This document shows positions 19,111 to 28,160 of a stretch of 64,000 nucleotides of DNA, in pieces (within the stretch, counting starts at the first letter, position 1; each line of letters begins with the position of its first letter). The notes under the pieces were generated by a model. That model was not told the origin of the DNA, did not search any database, and was given only the letters and a program-made list of their open reading frames with translations. A program made the translations under genes and the position numbers. The stretch spans positions 1,674,001-1,738,000 of the forward strand of contig NC_016112.1 in assembly GCF_000968535.2 (NCBI RefSeq). Reading direction: 5' to 3'. Origin of the DNA: Methylotuvimicrobium alcaliphilum 20Z (GTDB lineage: Bacteria; Pseudomonadota; Gammaproteobacteria; Methylococcales; Methylomonadaceae).

Positions 19111-19275
19111 CACTTAAGGCGGGACAAAAGCGCTAAGAATTAACCGTTCGCCCTGAGTTCTTCGGCTGCGCTCAGGAGAGCCCTATCGAAGGGTGGATGG
19201 TTAATCCGCCCATGGTTCGACAGACTCACTACGAACGAATTAACCTTAAACTGTCCCGCGTTAAGTGAGTAGCCT
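19111..19275. repeat. Imperfect long palindrome in the 18.8-19.4 kb gap
   Basis: CTTAAGGCGGGACA near 19113 pairs with TGTCCCGCGTTAAG near 19252, enclosing GTTCGCCCTGAG...CTCAGGAGAGCCCT and GGTTCGACAGACTCACTACG. The inner sequences recur at 27987-28066 and 39322-39490, so this is one of a dispersed palindrome family. Nothing gene-like is seen elsewhere between 18819 and 19442. Confidence 0.65.
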
Positions 19276-19442
19276 TTTATGCTTAGGCGGTTTTTCGATC
19301 AAAAGGGAGTATGCTGTTAGGTCGAACCGTTGTTTAAGGTTTATCTGCTATGATGCTCAATGAAATTAAGCCGTTCCGGTGGTGGCTTCGTATGTCATTC
19401 TTAAAAGCCCAAGAATAATCTTCCTCTATTAAATTGTTCGAT

Positions 19443-22400
19443 ATGCTTCTGCTGCGCTTAATTATCTTGTTTTTATTGTCGATGTTGCTCTTGAGACCGG
19501 CGTCTGTTGTCGCGGACGATACGGTACGTATCGGCGTATTGGCGAATCGGGGCAAGGACCGCGCTTTGGTCGAATGGTTGCCGACGGCCGAGTATTTGGC
19601 GAATGAAATATCCAGTCGAAACTTTTCCATCGTTCCGTTAGATTTTAACGAAATCGATAAAGCTGTCGCTTCGGGCGCAGTCGATTTTTTTGTCGCGAAC
19701 TCGGGAATCTATGTCGATTTCGAGGCGCGTTATGGCGCGGGGCGTATCGCTACAATGCGTAAGCGTAATGGTGGGCGCGGCAATACATTTTTTAGCGGCG
19801 TGATATTCGCGCGCGCGGACCGGGATGACATAAATACAATCGCCGACTTGAAAGGCAAGCGTTTCGCAGCAGTGAGCGAATCGTCATTAGGCGGATATCT
19901 GGCGGCCTGGCGTGAAATGCAGGCTCAGGGCGTGATGCCGGAGAAGCATACTCGGTTAAGTTTTCTTAATACCCATGATGCGACCGTTCGAGCGGTTTTA
20001 GATGGAGTTGTCGATGCCGGGACCGCGCGTAGCGATACTTTGGAGCAAATGCATAAAGAAGGTGAGATCGATCTGAATGAACTGAAAATCATCAACCCAA
20101 TACAGCATGAAAATTTCAGTTATTTAAGCAGCACTCGCCTTTATCCCGAATGGCCATTCGCCAAACTCTCCGATACACCCGAGTCTTTGAGTCTCGAAGT
20201 TGCCTCGGCGTTAATGTTGATGTCAAACGATAGTTCTGCAGCTCAAGCAGCGGGAATTACCGGTTGGACTGTAGCTTATAACTACCGCCCGGTGCATGAC
20301 TTATTGCGTGAGCTTCGTTTGAGCCCATATGAAGGTGTTGGCCGGATCGGTTTTGAGGATTTTCTGCGTCATTATTGGCATTGGTTGTTATTGTCGATAC
20401 TGACGCCGTTGGTATTAAGCCTCGTTGTTGTTTATTTCATACGTCTGAATGGCCGCCTGCGCAAAACTGAAATCGAATTGATCGACGCGCGCGATTATTT
20501 AGCGGATAGAGTTAGGGAAAGAACCGCCGAATTGGAAGAAAGTCGGCGACGATTGGAGCGCATTAGCAAAGATTGGAACGATGCTTTCGATGCGATTGGC
20601 GATCCTATCTTCATTCACGATGCCGCGATGCGCATCGTTAGAGCCAACCCCGCTTATTGCGATCGTGCGGGAATGACACTGGATCAAGTCATTGGGCGCA
20701 TGTATTTCGAATTATTCCCGAAACTGAATGAACCGATGCCCGCATGCCGTAATTTTCCGGAAGACAGTTTTGCAAAAGCAAACGAATTACAACTACCTAA
20801 TGGAGATATATTCGTTTCGCGCTCCTTCGGGATTATGCATGCGGATAGAAGCGTCAAGAGTGCGATTCATATTTTGGAAGACGTAACCGAGTTGCGCAAG
20901 ACAGAGGCGCGTCGAAGAATATTGAACCGAGCCCTAGAGCAGGCTGGCGAAGGTATTATGATATTGGATTGCGAGCGCCGGGTGATTTTTTGCAACCCGA
21001 GTTTGAGGGCTCTTCTAGGCTGCGATTCGCACGAACCCGAGTGCAACAAGCGCTTGTTTAATAAGGGAGACTGTTTATTGGTCACGGCCTATTTCATGTC
21101 GCAGTTGCAAGCGCTATTCGATAAAGCCGAGCGAGACGGCGAAGATTTTTCGGCCGAAATGGAATTGAATGTGCCGAACGGTCTTGGGTTGCCGGTTTTT
21201 ATAACGGTTGCGGGAATTGTAAACGATAACGATGAGCGAGAAGGTTTTGTCTTGACCGTTCTGGACCTTAGCGAAGTCAAGCAGGCCGAACAGGCACTGA
21301 CCTATCGTATCGGTTTAGAAGCCTTGATTGCCGAAATCGCTTCGAACTTGAGTAACGCTAGACCGGAACAAGTCAATGAAGTGGTTTTGAAAACCCTCAC
21401 GCAATTAGGCCGGTTTTTAGACGTCGATCGGGTGTATATTTTCGATTACGACGATACCGAAGATATTTTTGGGCATACTCACGAGTGGTGTGCGGAAGGC
21501 ATCGAGCCGCAAATCGATTCGCTAAGCAAATTTACGGTCGAATCCTTTCCGTGGTTGTTCGGAGAGCTGATGAGCGGAAGGAGCGTAAAGATAGAAGATG
21601 TTAATCGCTTGCCTTCCGTCGCTATCCTCGAGCGCGAGGAGTTCAAGCGGGAGAATATACTTTCGCTACTTTCTGCACCATTTAATTACGGCGGCGTTTT
21701 CTCGGGGTTTATCGGCATCGATTCCGTCAAGCGTCTTCGTCGTTGGAACGAAGAAGAAGAGCGTCTACTGCAAACGGTTGGCGAGATGATTGTCAACACC
21801 CTCCGCCGCATCAAGACGATGATTCATTTGCAGATCAGTGAAACGAACTTGGCCGCGGCTCAACACATCGCTCATCTAGGCAGTTGGGAATGGAATATTG
21901 TCACCGACGAGTTGTCGTGGTCCGACGAAGTGTACCGCATGTTCGGTTTCAAGCCGCAACAATTCGTTGCGACCTATCGAAGGTTTCTTGAGTCGATATC
22001 GCCGAAGGATCGCGACTTTGTGGCCGATGCCGTGCAAAATGCCTTCTCGCGAGGCGATGAGTATGAGCTCGATCACCGTATTCGACGTGCTGATGGTGTC
22101 GAGCGAGTGCTTCACGAAATCGGAGAAGTGATTGTCAACGATGCGGGAGAACCGATCCGTATGATCGGCACGGTACAGGATGTTACCGAGTTGCGTCAGG
22201 CCGAGAGTGAAATGCGTAGGCTCAACCGGGCATTGCGCACGCTGAGCCTGTGCAATACCACGCTTGTCCATGCGCAACAAGAACAAACTTTGATGAACGA
22301 TATATGCCGTATCTTGATCGACAGCGGCGGTTACCGTTTTGCATGGGTCGGCTATGCGGAACACGACGATCGAAAAACGATTCGTCCGATGGCTTTTGCC

Positions 22401-23723
22401 GGGGGCGATATCGACTTGATTACCTCGGCCGAGCTGTCTTGGGCCGATGATGCAAGCGGACGTAATCCGGCCGCCTACGCCATTCGCAACAAGGAAACGT
22501 TTATTCTGAAAGATATCGTCAATAATGCTCATGATTTTGCCCCTGCATGGCGAGAAGCCGCGTTGGCACAAGGTTATGCGTCAGTGGTCGCGCTACCGTT
22601 GATTTCGGATGACGAAACCTTAGGTGCGATCACGCTCGATTCTGCTGAGCCGGATGCCTTCGATCAAGCCGAGTTGAGATTGCTCGAAGAAATGGCTGGC
22701 GACTTGGCGTTCGGTATCCGAGCATTGCGTATTCGACAAGAGCGCGAGCACACCGAGTCGGTATTGAAAGTCGCCGAGAATCGATACGAGGAATTATACG
22801 AAAACGCGCCTAATGCTTATGTATCTGTTGCACCCAAAAACGGAGTTTTGTTGCAGTTCAATCAGTCGTTATGCGAGATGTTGGGATATGACAGGGCTAT
22901 TTTGGAAACGAACACGATTTTCGATCTGTTCGGGGAAACGGAAGTCGGGAAATTATTCGCCGGCGAGCAAAGCATTCGCGATATCGAGCTCAATATGCGC
23001 CGTGCCGATGGGCGCGGGCTGTGGGTTAGTCTTAGCATCGATCCAATAAAAGACGAAACAGGCTGCGTTGCCGAATACCGGGCCAGTATCATCGATATTT
23101 CGGTGCGCAAACATGCCGAGGAAGAACAGCAGCGTTTTGCCGAGAAATTGCAAGGCTCATTGATACAAACCATTCGCGCGATAGCCATGACGATTGAAAA
23201 GCGCGATCCGTATACCGCCGGGCACCAAGAGCGAGTTGCCGAGTTGGCCGTGCAAATCGGCAGGCGTATGGGTTTCGATGCTTATCGCTTGGAAGGATTG
23301 CGGTTAGGTGCGACGATACACGATATCGGTAAGATCGCCGTACCGATCGAAATACTCAATCGACCCGGTAAGCTAGAACCGATGTTGTTTACTATCATTA
23401 AAAGCCATCCGTCGATCGGTTATGAAATTGTCAAAGGCATCGAATTTCCATGGCCGATAGCCGAGATGGTTGTTCAACATCATGAACGTTTGGATGGCAG
23501 CGGTTATCCTCATGGACTCAAGGGCGATGAGATTTCTTTGGAATCGCGCATTCTCGCTGTCGCCGATGTTGTTGAAGCGATGGCCTCGCACCGTCCCTAT
23601 CGGGCGGCTTTAGGAGTGCAAGCGGCTTTGAACGAGATTGAGCGAGGCAAGGGTTCTATCTATGATGCGAGTGTCGTAGAATTTTGCCATGAGGTCTTTG
23701 AGGACGGCGGAATGCCCTGGTGA
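19443..23723 (+). CDS. Multi-sensor cyclic-di-GMP phosphodiesterase: PhnD-like binding domain, PAS/GAF array, HD-GYP
   Basis: 1426 residues from ATG 19443. Order: signal peptide (1-26); periplasmic phosphonate/phosphite-binding PhnD-like domain (about 30-290; VRIGVLANRG, LKGKRFAAVSESS); membrane helix LLLSILTPLVLSLVVVYFI (about 315-335); coiled coil (REKR-rich, to about 380); PAS1; PAS2; GAF1 (LGRFLDVDRVYIFD); PAS3 with PAC (HLGSWEWNIVTDELSWSDEVY); GAF2 (GYRFAWVGYAEHD); PAS4 (YENAPNAYVSVAP); C-terminal HD-GYP (about 1225-1426) with HDIGK and the full HHERLDGSGYP signature. HD-GYP domains hydrolyse c-di-GMP; this one has intact metal ligands. No GGDEF or kinase domain is present. Monocistronic; no close neighbour hints at the ligand. 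Confidence 0.88.
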   Translation: MLLLRLIILFLLSMLLLRPASVVADDTVRIGVLANRGKDRALVEWLPTAEYLANEISSRNFSIVPLDFNEIDKAVASGAVDFFVANSGIYVDFEARYGAGRIATMRKRNGGRGNTFFSGVIFARADRDDINTIADLKGKRFAAVSESSLGGYLAAWREMQAQGVMPEKHTRLSFLNTHDATVRAVLDGVVDAGTARSDTLEQMHKEGEIDLNELKIINPIQHENFSYLSSTRLYPEWPFAKLSDTPESLSLEVASALMLMSNDSSAAQAAGITGWTVAYNYRPVHDLLRELRLSPYEGVGRIGFEDFLRHYWHWLLLSILTPLVLSLVVVYFIRLNGRLRKTEIELIDARDYLADRVRERTAELEESRRRLERISKDWNDAFDAIGDPIFIHDAAMRIVRANPAYCDRAGMTLDQVIGRMYFELFPKLNEPMPACRNFPEDSFAKANELQLPNGDIFVSRSFGIMHADRSVKSAIHILEDVTELRKTEARRRILNRALEQAGEGIMILDCERRVIFCNPSLRALLGCDSHEPECNKRLFNKGDCLLVTAYFMSQLQALFDKAERDGEDFSAEMELNVPNGLGLPVFITVAGIVNDNDEREGFVLTVLDLSEVKQAEQALTYRIGLEALIAEIASNLSNARPEQVNEVVLKTLTQLGRFLDVDRVYIFDYDDTEDIFGHTHEWCAEGIEPQIDSLSKFTVESFPWLFGELMSGRSVKIEDVNRLPSVAILEREEFKRENILSLLSAPFNYGGVFSGFIGIDSVKRLRRWNEEEERLLQTVGEMIVNTLRRIKTMIHLQISETNLAAAQHIAHLGSWEWNIVTDELSWSDEVYRMFGFKPQQFVATYRRFLESISPKDRDFVADAVQNAFSRGDEYELDHRIRRADGVERVLHEIGEVIVNDAGEPIRMIGTVQDVTELRQAESEMRRLNRALRTLSLCNTTLVHAQQEQTLMNDICRILIDSGGYRFAWVGYAEHDDRKTIRPMAFAGGDIDLITSAELSWADDASGRNPAAYAIRNKETFILKDIVNNAHDFAPAWREAALAQGYASVVALPLISDDETLGAITLDSAEPDAFDQAELRLLEEMAGDLAFGIRALRIRQEREHTESVLKVAENRYEELYENAPNAYVSVAPKNGVLLQFNQSLCEMLGYDRAILETNTIFDLFGETEVGKLFAGEQSIRDIELNMRRADGRGLWVSLSIDPIKDETGCVAEYRASIIDISVRKHAEEEQQRFAEKLQGSLIQTIRAIAMTIEKRDPYTAGHQERVAELAVQIGRRMGFDAYRLEGLRLGATIHDIGKIAVPIEILNRPGKLEPMLFTIIKSHPSIGYEIVKGIEFPWPIAEMVVQHHERLDGSGYPHGLKGDEISLESRILAVADVVEAMASHRPYRAALGVQAALNEIERGKGSIYDASVVEFCHEVFEDGGMPW

Positions 23724-23735
23724 TGCTTCTTATAC

Positions 23736-23891
23736 TCATCGTAGATCAAAATTCGGCACCAGGTGCCCGTCAAAGGACGTCGTGAACCCAGCGCCTAAAT
23801 TATCCAAGATAGTTAATCATAGCCCTATGATCTCTCATCTTTCGCTAGGCGAGGGGCTGTCAAAGCTTTTGCCGAAACTCCCTGCACCTCC
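23736..23891. repeat. Degraded compound palindromic repeat
   Basis: TCGTAGATCAAAATTCGGCA, then GTCAAAGGACGTCGTGAA and the left half of the 65-bp element (CCCAGCGCCTAAATT from 23787). The right half of the insert is replaced by unrelated sequence with TCGCTAGGCGAGGGG. No gene is visible between 23724 and 24064. Confidence 0.65.
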
Positions 23892-24064
23892 ATAATCCAA
23901 TATTGGAATTTGATGAAGCAATAAGTATATTCTTGATTAACCTCAGGCGCTTGACAAGAGTGTGCTCAATTGCCATTATCCCCGGCGCAGAGTGCTAGTT
24001 TACTGTTTCAAGGCTCGCATCCTGTCTTAAAATCCTTCCTATTCACCATTTGCTCCAAAATCAC

Positions 24065-26248
24065 ATGTCCGAGCTCGTCATACGTTTCCTCAAACCCGCC
24101 GATTGGGCGGATTCCGTTCATATCCATTACTGGAATACCTATCCGAGCGGCGATAGCACAGATTGGCCGGGCGAGCCGGTAACGGCCGATGGCGACGGCT
24201 GGTTTGTTTACCGCTTCAACGACGCGAAGTCCGCCAGCGTGGTCTTCAGCGATGGCAATGGTTCGCAGACTGAGGATTTGCACTGCGCCTGCAGCGGCTA
24301 TTACGCGAACGGGCATTGGTATGAATGCGAAGAGAACGTCGATCCGCGAGTGGCCGCCTTTAGCGGGATTTCAGCCGCGACACGGTCGAGCTCAAACGCT
24401 TCGGCGAAGCCTTTACATGTTCCGGTCGATCCGAACGGGCCATTGGGCGATTTTCGTGAGGAAACGATCTATTTCTTGCTGACCGCTCGTTTCAATGAAG
24501 GCGACCCGAGCATCAGTTTTTTCTGCCGCGACCGCATCAAGTTCAATCCTGAAACCGGAGAACCGGAAGACCCGCATTGGCGCGGCGATTTCAAAGGTTT
24601 GATCGAACGTCTCGACTACCTCCGCGATCTCGGCTTCACAGCGATCTGGATCACGCCGCCGGTCGAGAACCGTAGCGGTTTGGATTATCACGGTTATCAC
24701 GCCTACGATTGGACCCGTATCGATCCACGCCTAGAATCGCCCGATGCTACCTATCAGGATTTGATCGACGAAGCCCATAAACGCGGCATCAAAATCATTC
24801 AGGATGTCGTCGTCAATCATTCCTGCCAGTACGGTATTCGCGGCAAGGTGCACATCGATCATCTGCCGATCAAATATTATGTACCGCAAGGTTCGGAGCA
24901 AGGTCGGGTCGACCACGGGCCGTATCAAGGCCATCTTGGCAATTACACTTGGCCGAACCGCGACGACATCGACAACCCGTTGGCTCCTGACTGGTATCGT
25001 GAAAGGCATCATAGCGATCCCGAAGGCAAGTTGCCGCTGCAAGATCCCAAGACCGGCGAAACGATTCCGAAACCCGGTTACGATCCCGGCCGTTTTTTCG
25101 GCATCGACGCGCAAGCTCTCGATCCCGAATGGTACATGCAGCACGGCTTTATCTGCGGCGGCGATTGGGAAAGCGAGGCCGTTCAGAAGAAACATATCGC
25201 CGGCGATTGCATCAACCTCGCGACCGACCGTCAAAACGTCAAGGATTATCTGATCGGCGCGGTCAACCGTTATCTCGACATGGGTGTCGACGCGCTACGC
25301 ATCGACACGGTCAAGCATGTGCCGCGCGACAATCTATTGGAATACGTCAATGCCTGGAAGGCGCACAAGCCGGGGCTGTTCGTGTTCGGGGAAAATTTGG
25401 TCAAGGGCTACGGTTGGGGCGATCTCGGCGGCGGCGACAACGGGCCTTCGTTTATTCGTCCGTGGTGGTATACACGCTTGGGTCACGATCCGCGTAATCC
25501 GCATTCCGGCGGCGATTCCGGTTTTCCGCAACTCGATTTCGGATTGTTCTCGACCTTTCGCGATAATCTGAGTCGGGGCAGCTTCGAAGGTGTGGCTAGG
25601 GTGCTGGAAATGGATTGGATCTACGGCAATGCCTCGACGCTGGTGACCTTTCTACAGAATCACGATGTCGGGCCTGACAACGACTTTCGTTTCCGCTTTA
25701 AAGGCGAGCAGTGGATGGCGGCGGCCGCTTATAATTTGTTGTGGACCGTGCGCGGCATTCCTTGCTTGTACTACGGCGAGGAAATCGAGTTCATGAAAGG
25801 TGCGCCGCAGGATGTTATCGGTAACGACGACACGCTCGATCAAACCGGTAGGGCCTATTTCGGCGATCATCTGACCGACGAGAACATTGGTACGACCCAA
25901 AGCCATCCGCTATATCAACACATCAAGCGCTTGAATCAGATCCGGCGAGCGATACCCGCATTGCAAAAGGGCGAAATGAGCCAAATCCATGAGTGGGGAA
26001 GCGGCATGCGATTCGTACGCGATTTTCAAGATGGAGCGAGCTATGCCGTGGTCGGCCTGTCAATCGGAAGTGATCAGGACATTGCGGTTGAAAATATCCG
26101 TAACGGCGTTTATCGCGACGCAATCACCGGGAAGGAAATGTCGGTCGGTAACGGCTGTCTGGGTTTTCATGTGCCAGCCAATTCGGCAGGTATTTATGTG
26201 TTGAACGGAGCGGGGAAGATTGGTTCGGACGGGGTTTATCTTCGCTAA
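24065..26248 (+). CDS. GH13 alpha-amylase-family glycoside hydrolase with N-terminal starch-binding-like domain
   Basis: 727 residues from ATG 24065 (a TTG at 24050 is the only earlier in-frame start). About residues 1-90 resemble a small carbohydrate-binding module (VHIHYWNTYPSGDSTDWPGEP, YANGHWYEC). The GH13 barrel follows: ETIYFLLTARFNEG, IIQDVVVNH, catalytic nucleophile in VDALRIDTVKHV, acid/base in FVFGENLV, and the third carboxylate in TFLQNHDVG. No signal peptide is visible, so it is probably cytoplasmic, acting on glycogen or maltodextrin. Exact specificity (alpha-amylase, CGTase-like, other) is not resolved. It stands alone between repeats; no RBS of note. Confidence 0.85.
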   Translation: MSELVIRFLKPADWADSVHIHYWNTYPSGDSTDWPGEPVTADGDGWFVYRFNDAKSASVVFSDGNGSQTEDLHCACSGYYANGHWYECEENVDPRVAAFSGISAATRSSSNASAKPLHVPVDPNGPLGDFREETIYFLLTARFNEGDPSISFFCRDRIKFNPETGEPEDPHWRGDFKGLIERLDYLRDLGFTAIWITPPVENRSGLDYHGYHAYDWTRIDPRLESPDATYQDLIDEAHKRGIKIIQDVVVNHSCQYGIRGKVHIDHLPIKYYVPQGSEQGRVDHGPYQGHLGNYTWPNRDDIDNPLAPDWYRERHHSDPEGKLPLQDPKTGETIPKPGYDPGRFFGIDAQALDPEWYMQHGFICGGDWESEAVQKKHIAGDCINLATDRQNVKDYLIGAVNRYLDMGVDALRIDTVKHVPRDNLLEYVNAWKAHKPGLFVFGENLVKGYGWGDLGGGDNGPSFIRPWWYTRLGHDPRNPHSGGDSGFPQLDFGLFSTFRDNLSRGSFEGVARVLEMDWIYGNASTLVTFLQNHDVGPDNDFRFRFKGEQWMAAAAYNLLWTVRGIPCLYYGEEIEFMKGAPQDVIGNDDTLDQTGRAYFGDHLTDENIGTTQSHPLYQHIKRLNQIRRAIPALQKGEMSQIHEWGSGMRFVRDFQDGASYAVVGLSIGSDQDIAVENIRNGVYRDAITGKEMSVGNGCLGFHVPANSAGIYVLNGAGKIGSDGVYLR

Positions 26249-26253
26249 GTATG

Positions 26254-26435
26254 CACATCGCAGATCAAAATTCGGCGCAGGGGTGTCCGTCAAAGGACGC
26301 CGTAAACCCAGCACCTAAATTATCCAAGACAATTAATCCTAGCCAATGGGCTGTGGAATTTAGGTGCTGGGTGAATACATCCCTGTAGGCTCTATGCCAG
26401 CTCCATGCTGGCAAAGCCTTTGCCGCACACCCCGG
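26254..26435. repeat. Palindromic repeat with alternative arms, occupied copy
   Basis: Begins CATCGCAGATCAAAATTCGG, then GGGGTGTCCGTCAAAGGACG and, on the far side, GCAAAGCCTTTGCCGCACAC, which pair imperfectly. The core GCCGTAAA/TGAATACATCCCTGTAGGCTC matches the other family members. The internal position is occupied by the 65-bp element. Confidence 0.7.
26307..26371. mobile_element. 65-bp inverted-repeat element, copy C
   Basis: Same length and the same perfect 15-bp ends as copies A and B, with a few internal substitutions. Flanks are TAAA and TGAA, so one duplication copy has mutated or the unit is older. Confidence 0.7.
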
Positions 26436-26603
26436 CGCCTCCTCAGATACTGCCGAAATTTGAAGTGTGAAAGGTATAACTGTCTATCATTTATTTACCG
26501 AAGTTTAGCGTAACGCGCCCGAGAAAAATCGGGAGGCAGTTTTTAAACAGTTACTTAGCCAATGAGACTTCGATATCATTTGTTGGCGTTTAACGCTCAC
26601 GGC

Positions 26604-26687
26604 CTCGAAATCGCGACGAAGGTGTCGCTCCCGCAAAAGGGTTGGGTGCTCTGTGGGAGCGATCCCCAGATCGCGATGTTGAGGCCG
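26604..26687. repeat. Palindromic repeat (GCGACGAAGG type), intron-free copy
   Basis: CCTCGAAATCGCGACGAAGG then GTCGCTCCC, a short spacer, and GGGAGCGAT...ATCGCGAT...TTGAGG, giving an imperfect long hairpin. The same repeat at about 26982-27012 plus 27780-27832 is split by the group II intron. Two further hairpins (CCAAGCTCCAGCTTGG near 26755 and GGAAGCTCTAGCTTCC near 26774) follow. No gene is seen in 26249-27012. Confidence 0.65.
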
Positions 26688-27012
26688 AGAATACCAAGTT
26701 ACAATAAATGGTATCGAGGTTACAAAGACTAAAATATGCTGTTACCCAAGCTCCAGCTTGGGTAATCTGTCCAGGAAGCTCTAGCTTCCCGATAATCAAG
26801 GAACATAGAGCGAGTAAGTCGGGGTTGATTGAGAATGCGTGGAGGTTGTGTCGGTCTCAGGAAGCGGGAGCTCTCGTCTTTATACATAAGTATAAATATA
26901 CCTAATTGTGCAAAAAGTAGCGACCGAGCGCTAAATTGTTGTGTTGTCCGGAAAGGCTATTGGTGTTTGAGGGTTACTGGCTTCGATAGTCGCGACGAAG
27001 GCGTCGCTCCCA

Positions 27013-27779
27013 GTGCGCCCAGGAGGGCACAAAATCAGCAGGGTGTAAGTCCCTGTCGGCGTAAGCCATAACGTCGTAGCTGAAAGTAACTGCGTCACCG
27101 CGAGGTGGGGTGGAGAGCAACTGGAGGCAAAAGAGCAGTCCGCAGTAAAGCGAATCCGATTCGGCGGGGTAAGGCGGCGAGTCCCCTGGGAGTCGACGAA
27201 GCCTGAAAACCATCATTTACGTTGTTGTGGCAGATAAAACGATAAATGGGCCTACCTTGTGGTTGGGAGTGGAATGTTCAGAAGGTATTGTGAAGAAACT
27301 GGGGAGACCTGTTACGGAGGTGACCGTGGCAGGAGTCAGAACCCTTATATTACCGTAAGTCGAGGAAGCTCAAGGCAAGGCGAGGATAGTGTGGCACCGC
27401 TGGGAAACCAGGCGCAAACAGAGAAAACAAACACGAGCCTAAACCGAGAGGGGAAAAGATGGTAAAAGCCGGCTAGCAAAACCGGCCATAGGAAAGAAGG
27501 GTAGGAAGGTGGAAACGAGGTAGCGTTCGGTGTCACGGCCATTAAGCCAACCTCAGGTAAAAGGCTTAAAGAGGCTCAGCCGTTGAAGGGAGCCGAAGGT
27601 AACGAATCAAACCGAGTTTGCGGGCTGACGTGGTAACGCGGAGTAATGGGGTTCACCAATTAATAACACCATTGCTCACCAGCTTGTCCCGATGAGGAAA
27701 CCACCGACTGGAGAGCCGTGTGCGGGAGAACCGCATGCACGGTTCGGAGGGAGGGGAGAGAAATCTTCCCTACCCCTAT
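27013..27779 (+). mobile_element. Group II intron lacking an intron-encoded protein
   Basis: Starts GTGCGCCCAGGAGGGCAC, the GUGYG-type 5' end of bacterial group II introns, and ends in CCTACCCCTAT, a domain VI-like arm with a bulged A and an AY 3' end. Domain V is clear (separate entry). The 767-bp length equals a ribozyme core; no reverse transcriptase/maturase frame exists in it (the 68-codon frame at 27259-27465 has no RT motif), so splicing or mobility would need help in trans. It sits within a palindromic repeat. Boundaries are judged from end motifs and comparison with the uninterrupted repeat at 26604-26687. Confidence 0.82.
27713..27745 (+). ncRNA. Group II intron domain V
   Basis: A 33-nt hairpin GAGCCGTGTGCGG - GAGA - ACCGCATGCACGGTTC: AGC catalytic triad at 27714-27716, GNRA-type GAGA tetraloop, and a bulge in the expected place. 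Its integrity suggests the ribozyme core may still be active. Confidence 0.85.
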
Positions 27780-27837
27780 CAGAGAGCTGCGGCCGCTCTG
27801 TGAGAGCGATCCTCTGATCGCGATCTCGAGGCCGAAA

Positions 27838-27918
27838 GTCTTAAGTCACAATAAATGGTATCGAGGTCTCATTGGTTAAGGTTGCAAAAGGGTAATTTTT
27901 GACTTATGCATAACGATG
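27838..27918. repeat. About 80-bp dispersed repeat, inverted relative to 31284-31362
   Basis: Contains CACAATAAATGGTATCGAGG, TCTCATTGGTTAAGGTTGCA and GACTTATGCATAACGATG. The reverse complement is found almost unchanged at 31284-31362; shorter matches occur at 26560-26590 and 26702-26725. Confidence 0.75.
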
Positions 27919-27986
27919 AGAGCGGGGGCTTGGGAAATAGCGAAGTGGTTTAACTTCAACTATTAACCTGAAAAGAGCAATTGAGA

Positions 27987-28066
27987 GCCTCAAACTCCCG
28001 TTCGCCCTGAGCCCCTTCGGCTACGCTCAGGAGAGCCCTGTCGAAGGGCGAACGGGAGTTTGAGGC
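27987..28066. repeat. Perfect 22-bp-arm palindrome before leuB 3' end
   Basis: Left arm 27987-28008 (GCCTCAAACTCCCG then TTCGCCCT) pairs perfectly with 28045-28066; the loop holds CTTCGGCTACGCTCAGGAGA. Located about 95 bp downstream of the leuB stop on the minus strand, so it may also serve as an mRNA 3' barrier, though there is no T-run. Confidence 0.75.
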
Positions 28067-28160
28067 TTCACCAGGCCGGTGAAAGTGTTGTAGACCCTTC
28101 ATGCTTCGACTTTACTCAGCACGAACGGTCTACAACACATGCCAACTGCTCTTTCTAGGA

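Noticed and set aside
27259-27465. Possible intron-encoded protein
   Set aside because: 68 codons without reverse transcriptase or maturase motifs; lies in ribozyme structure.
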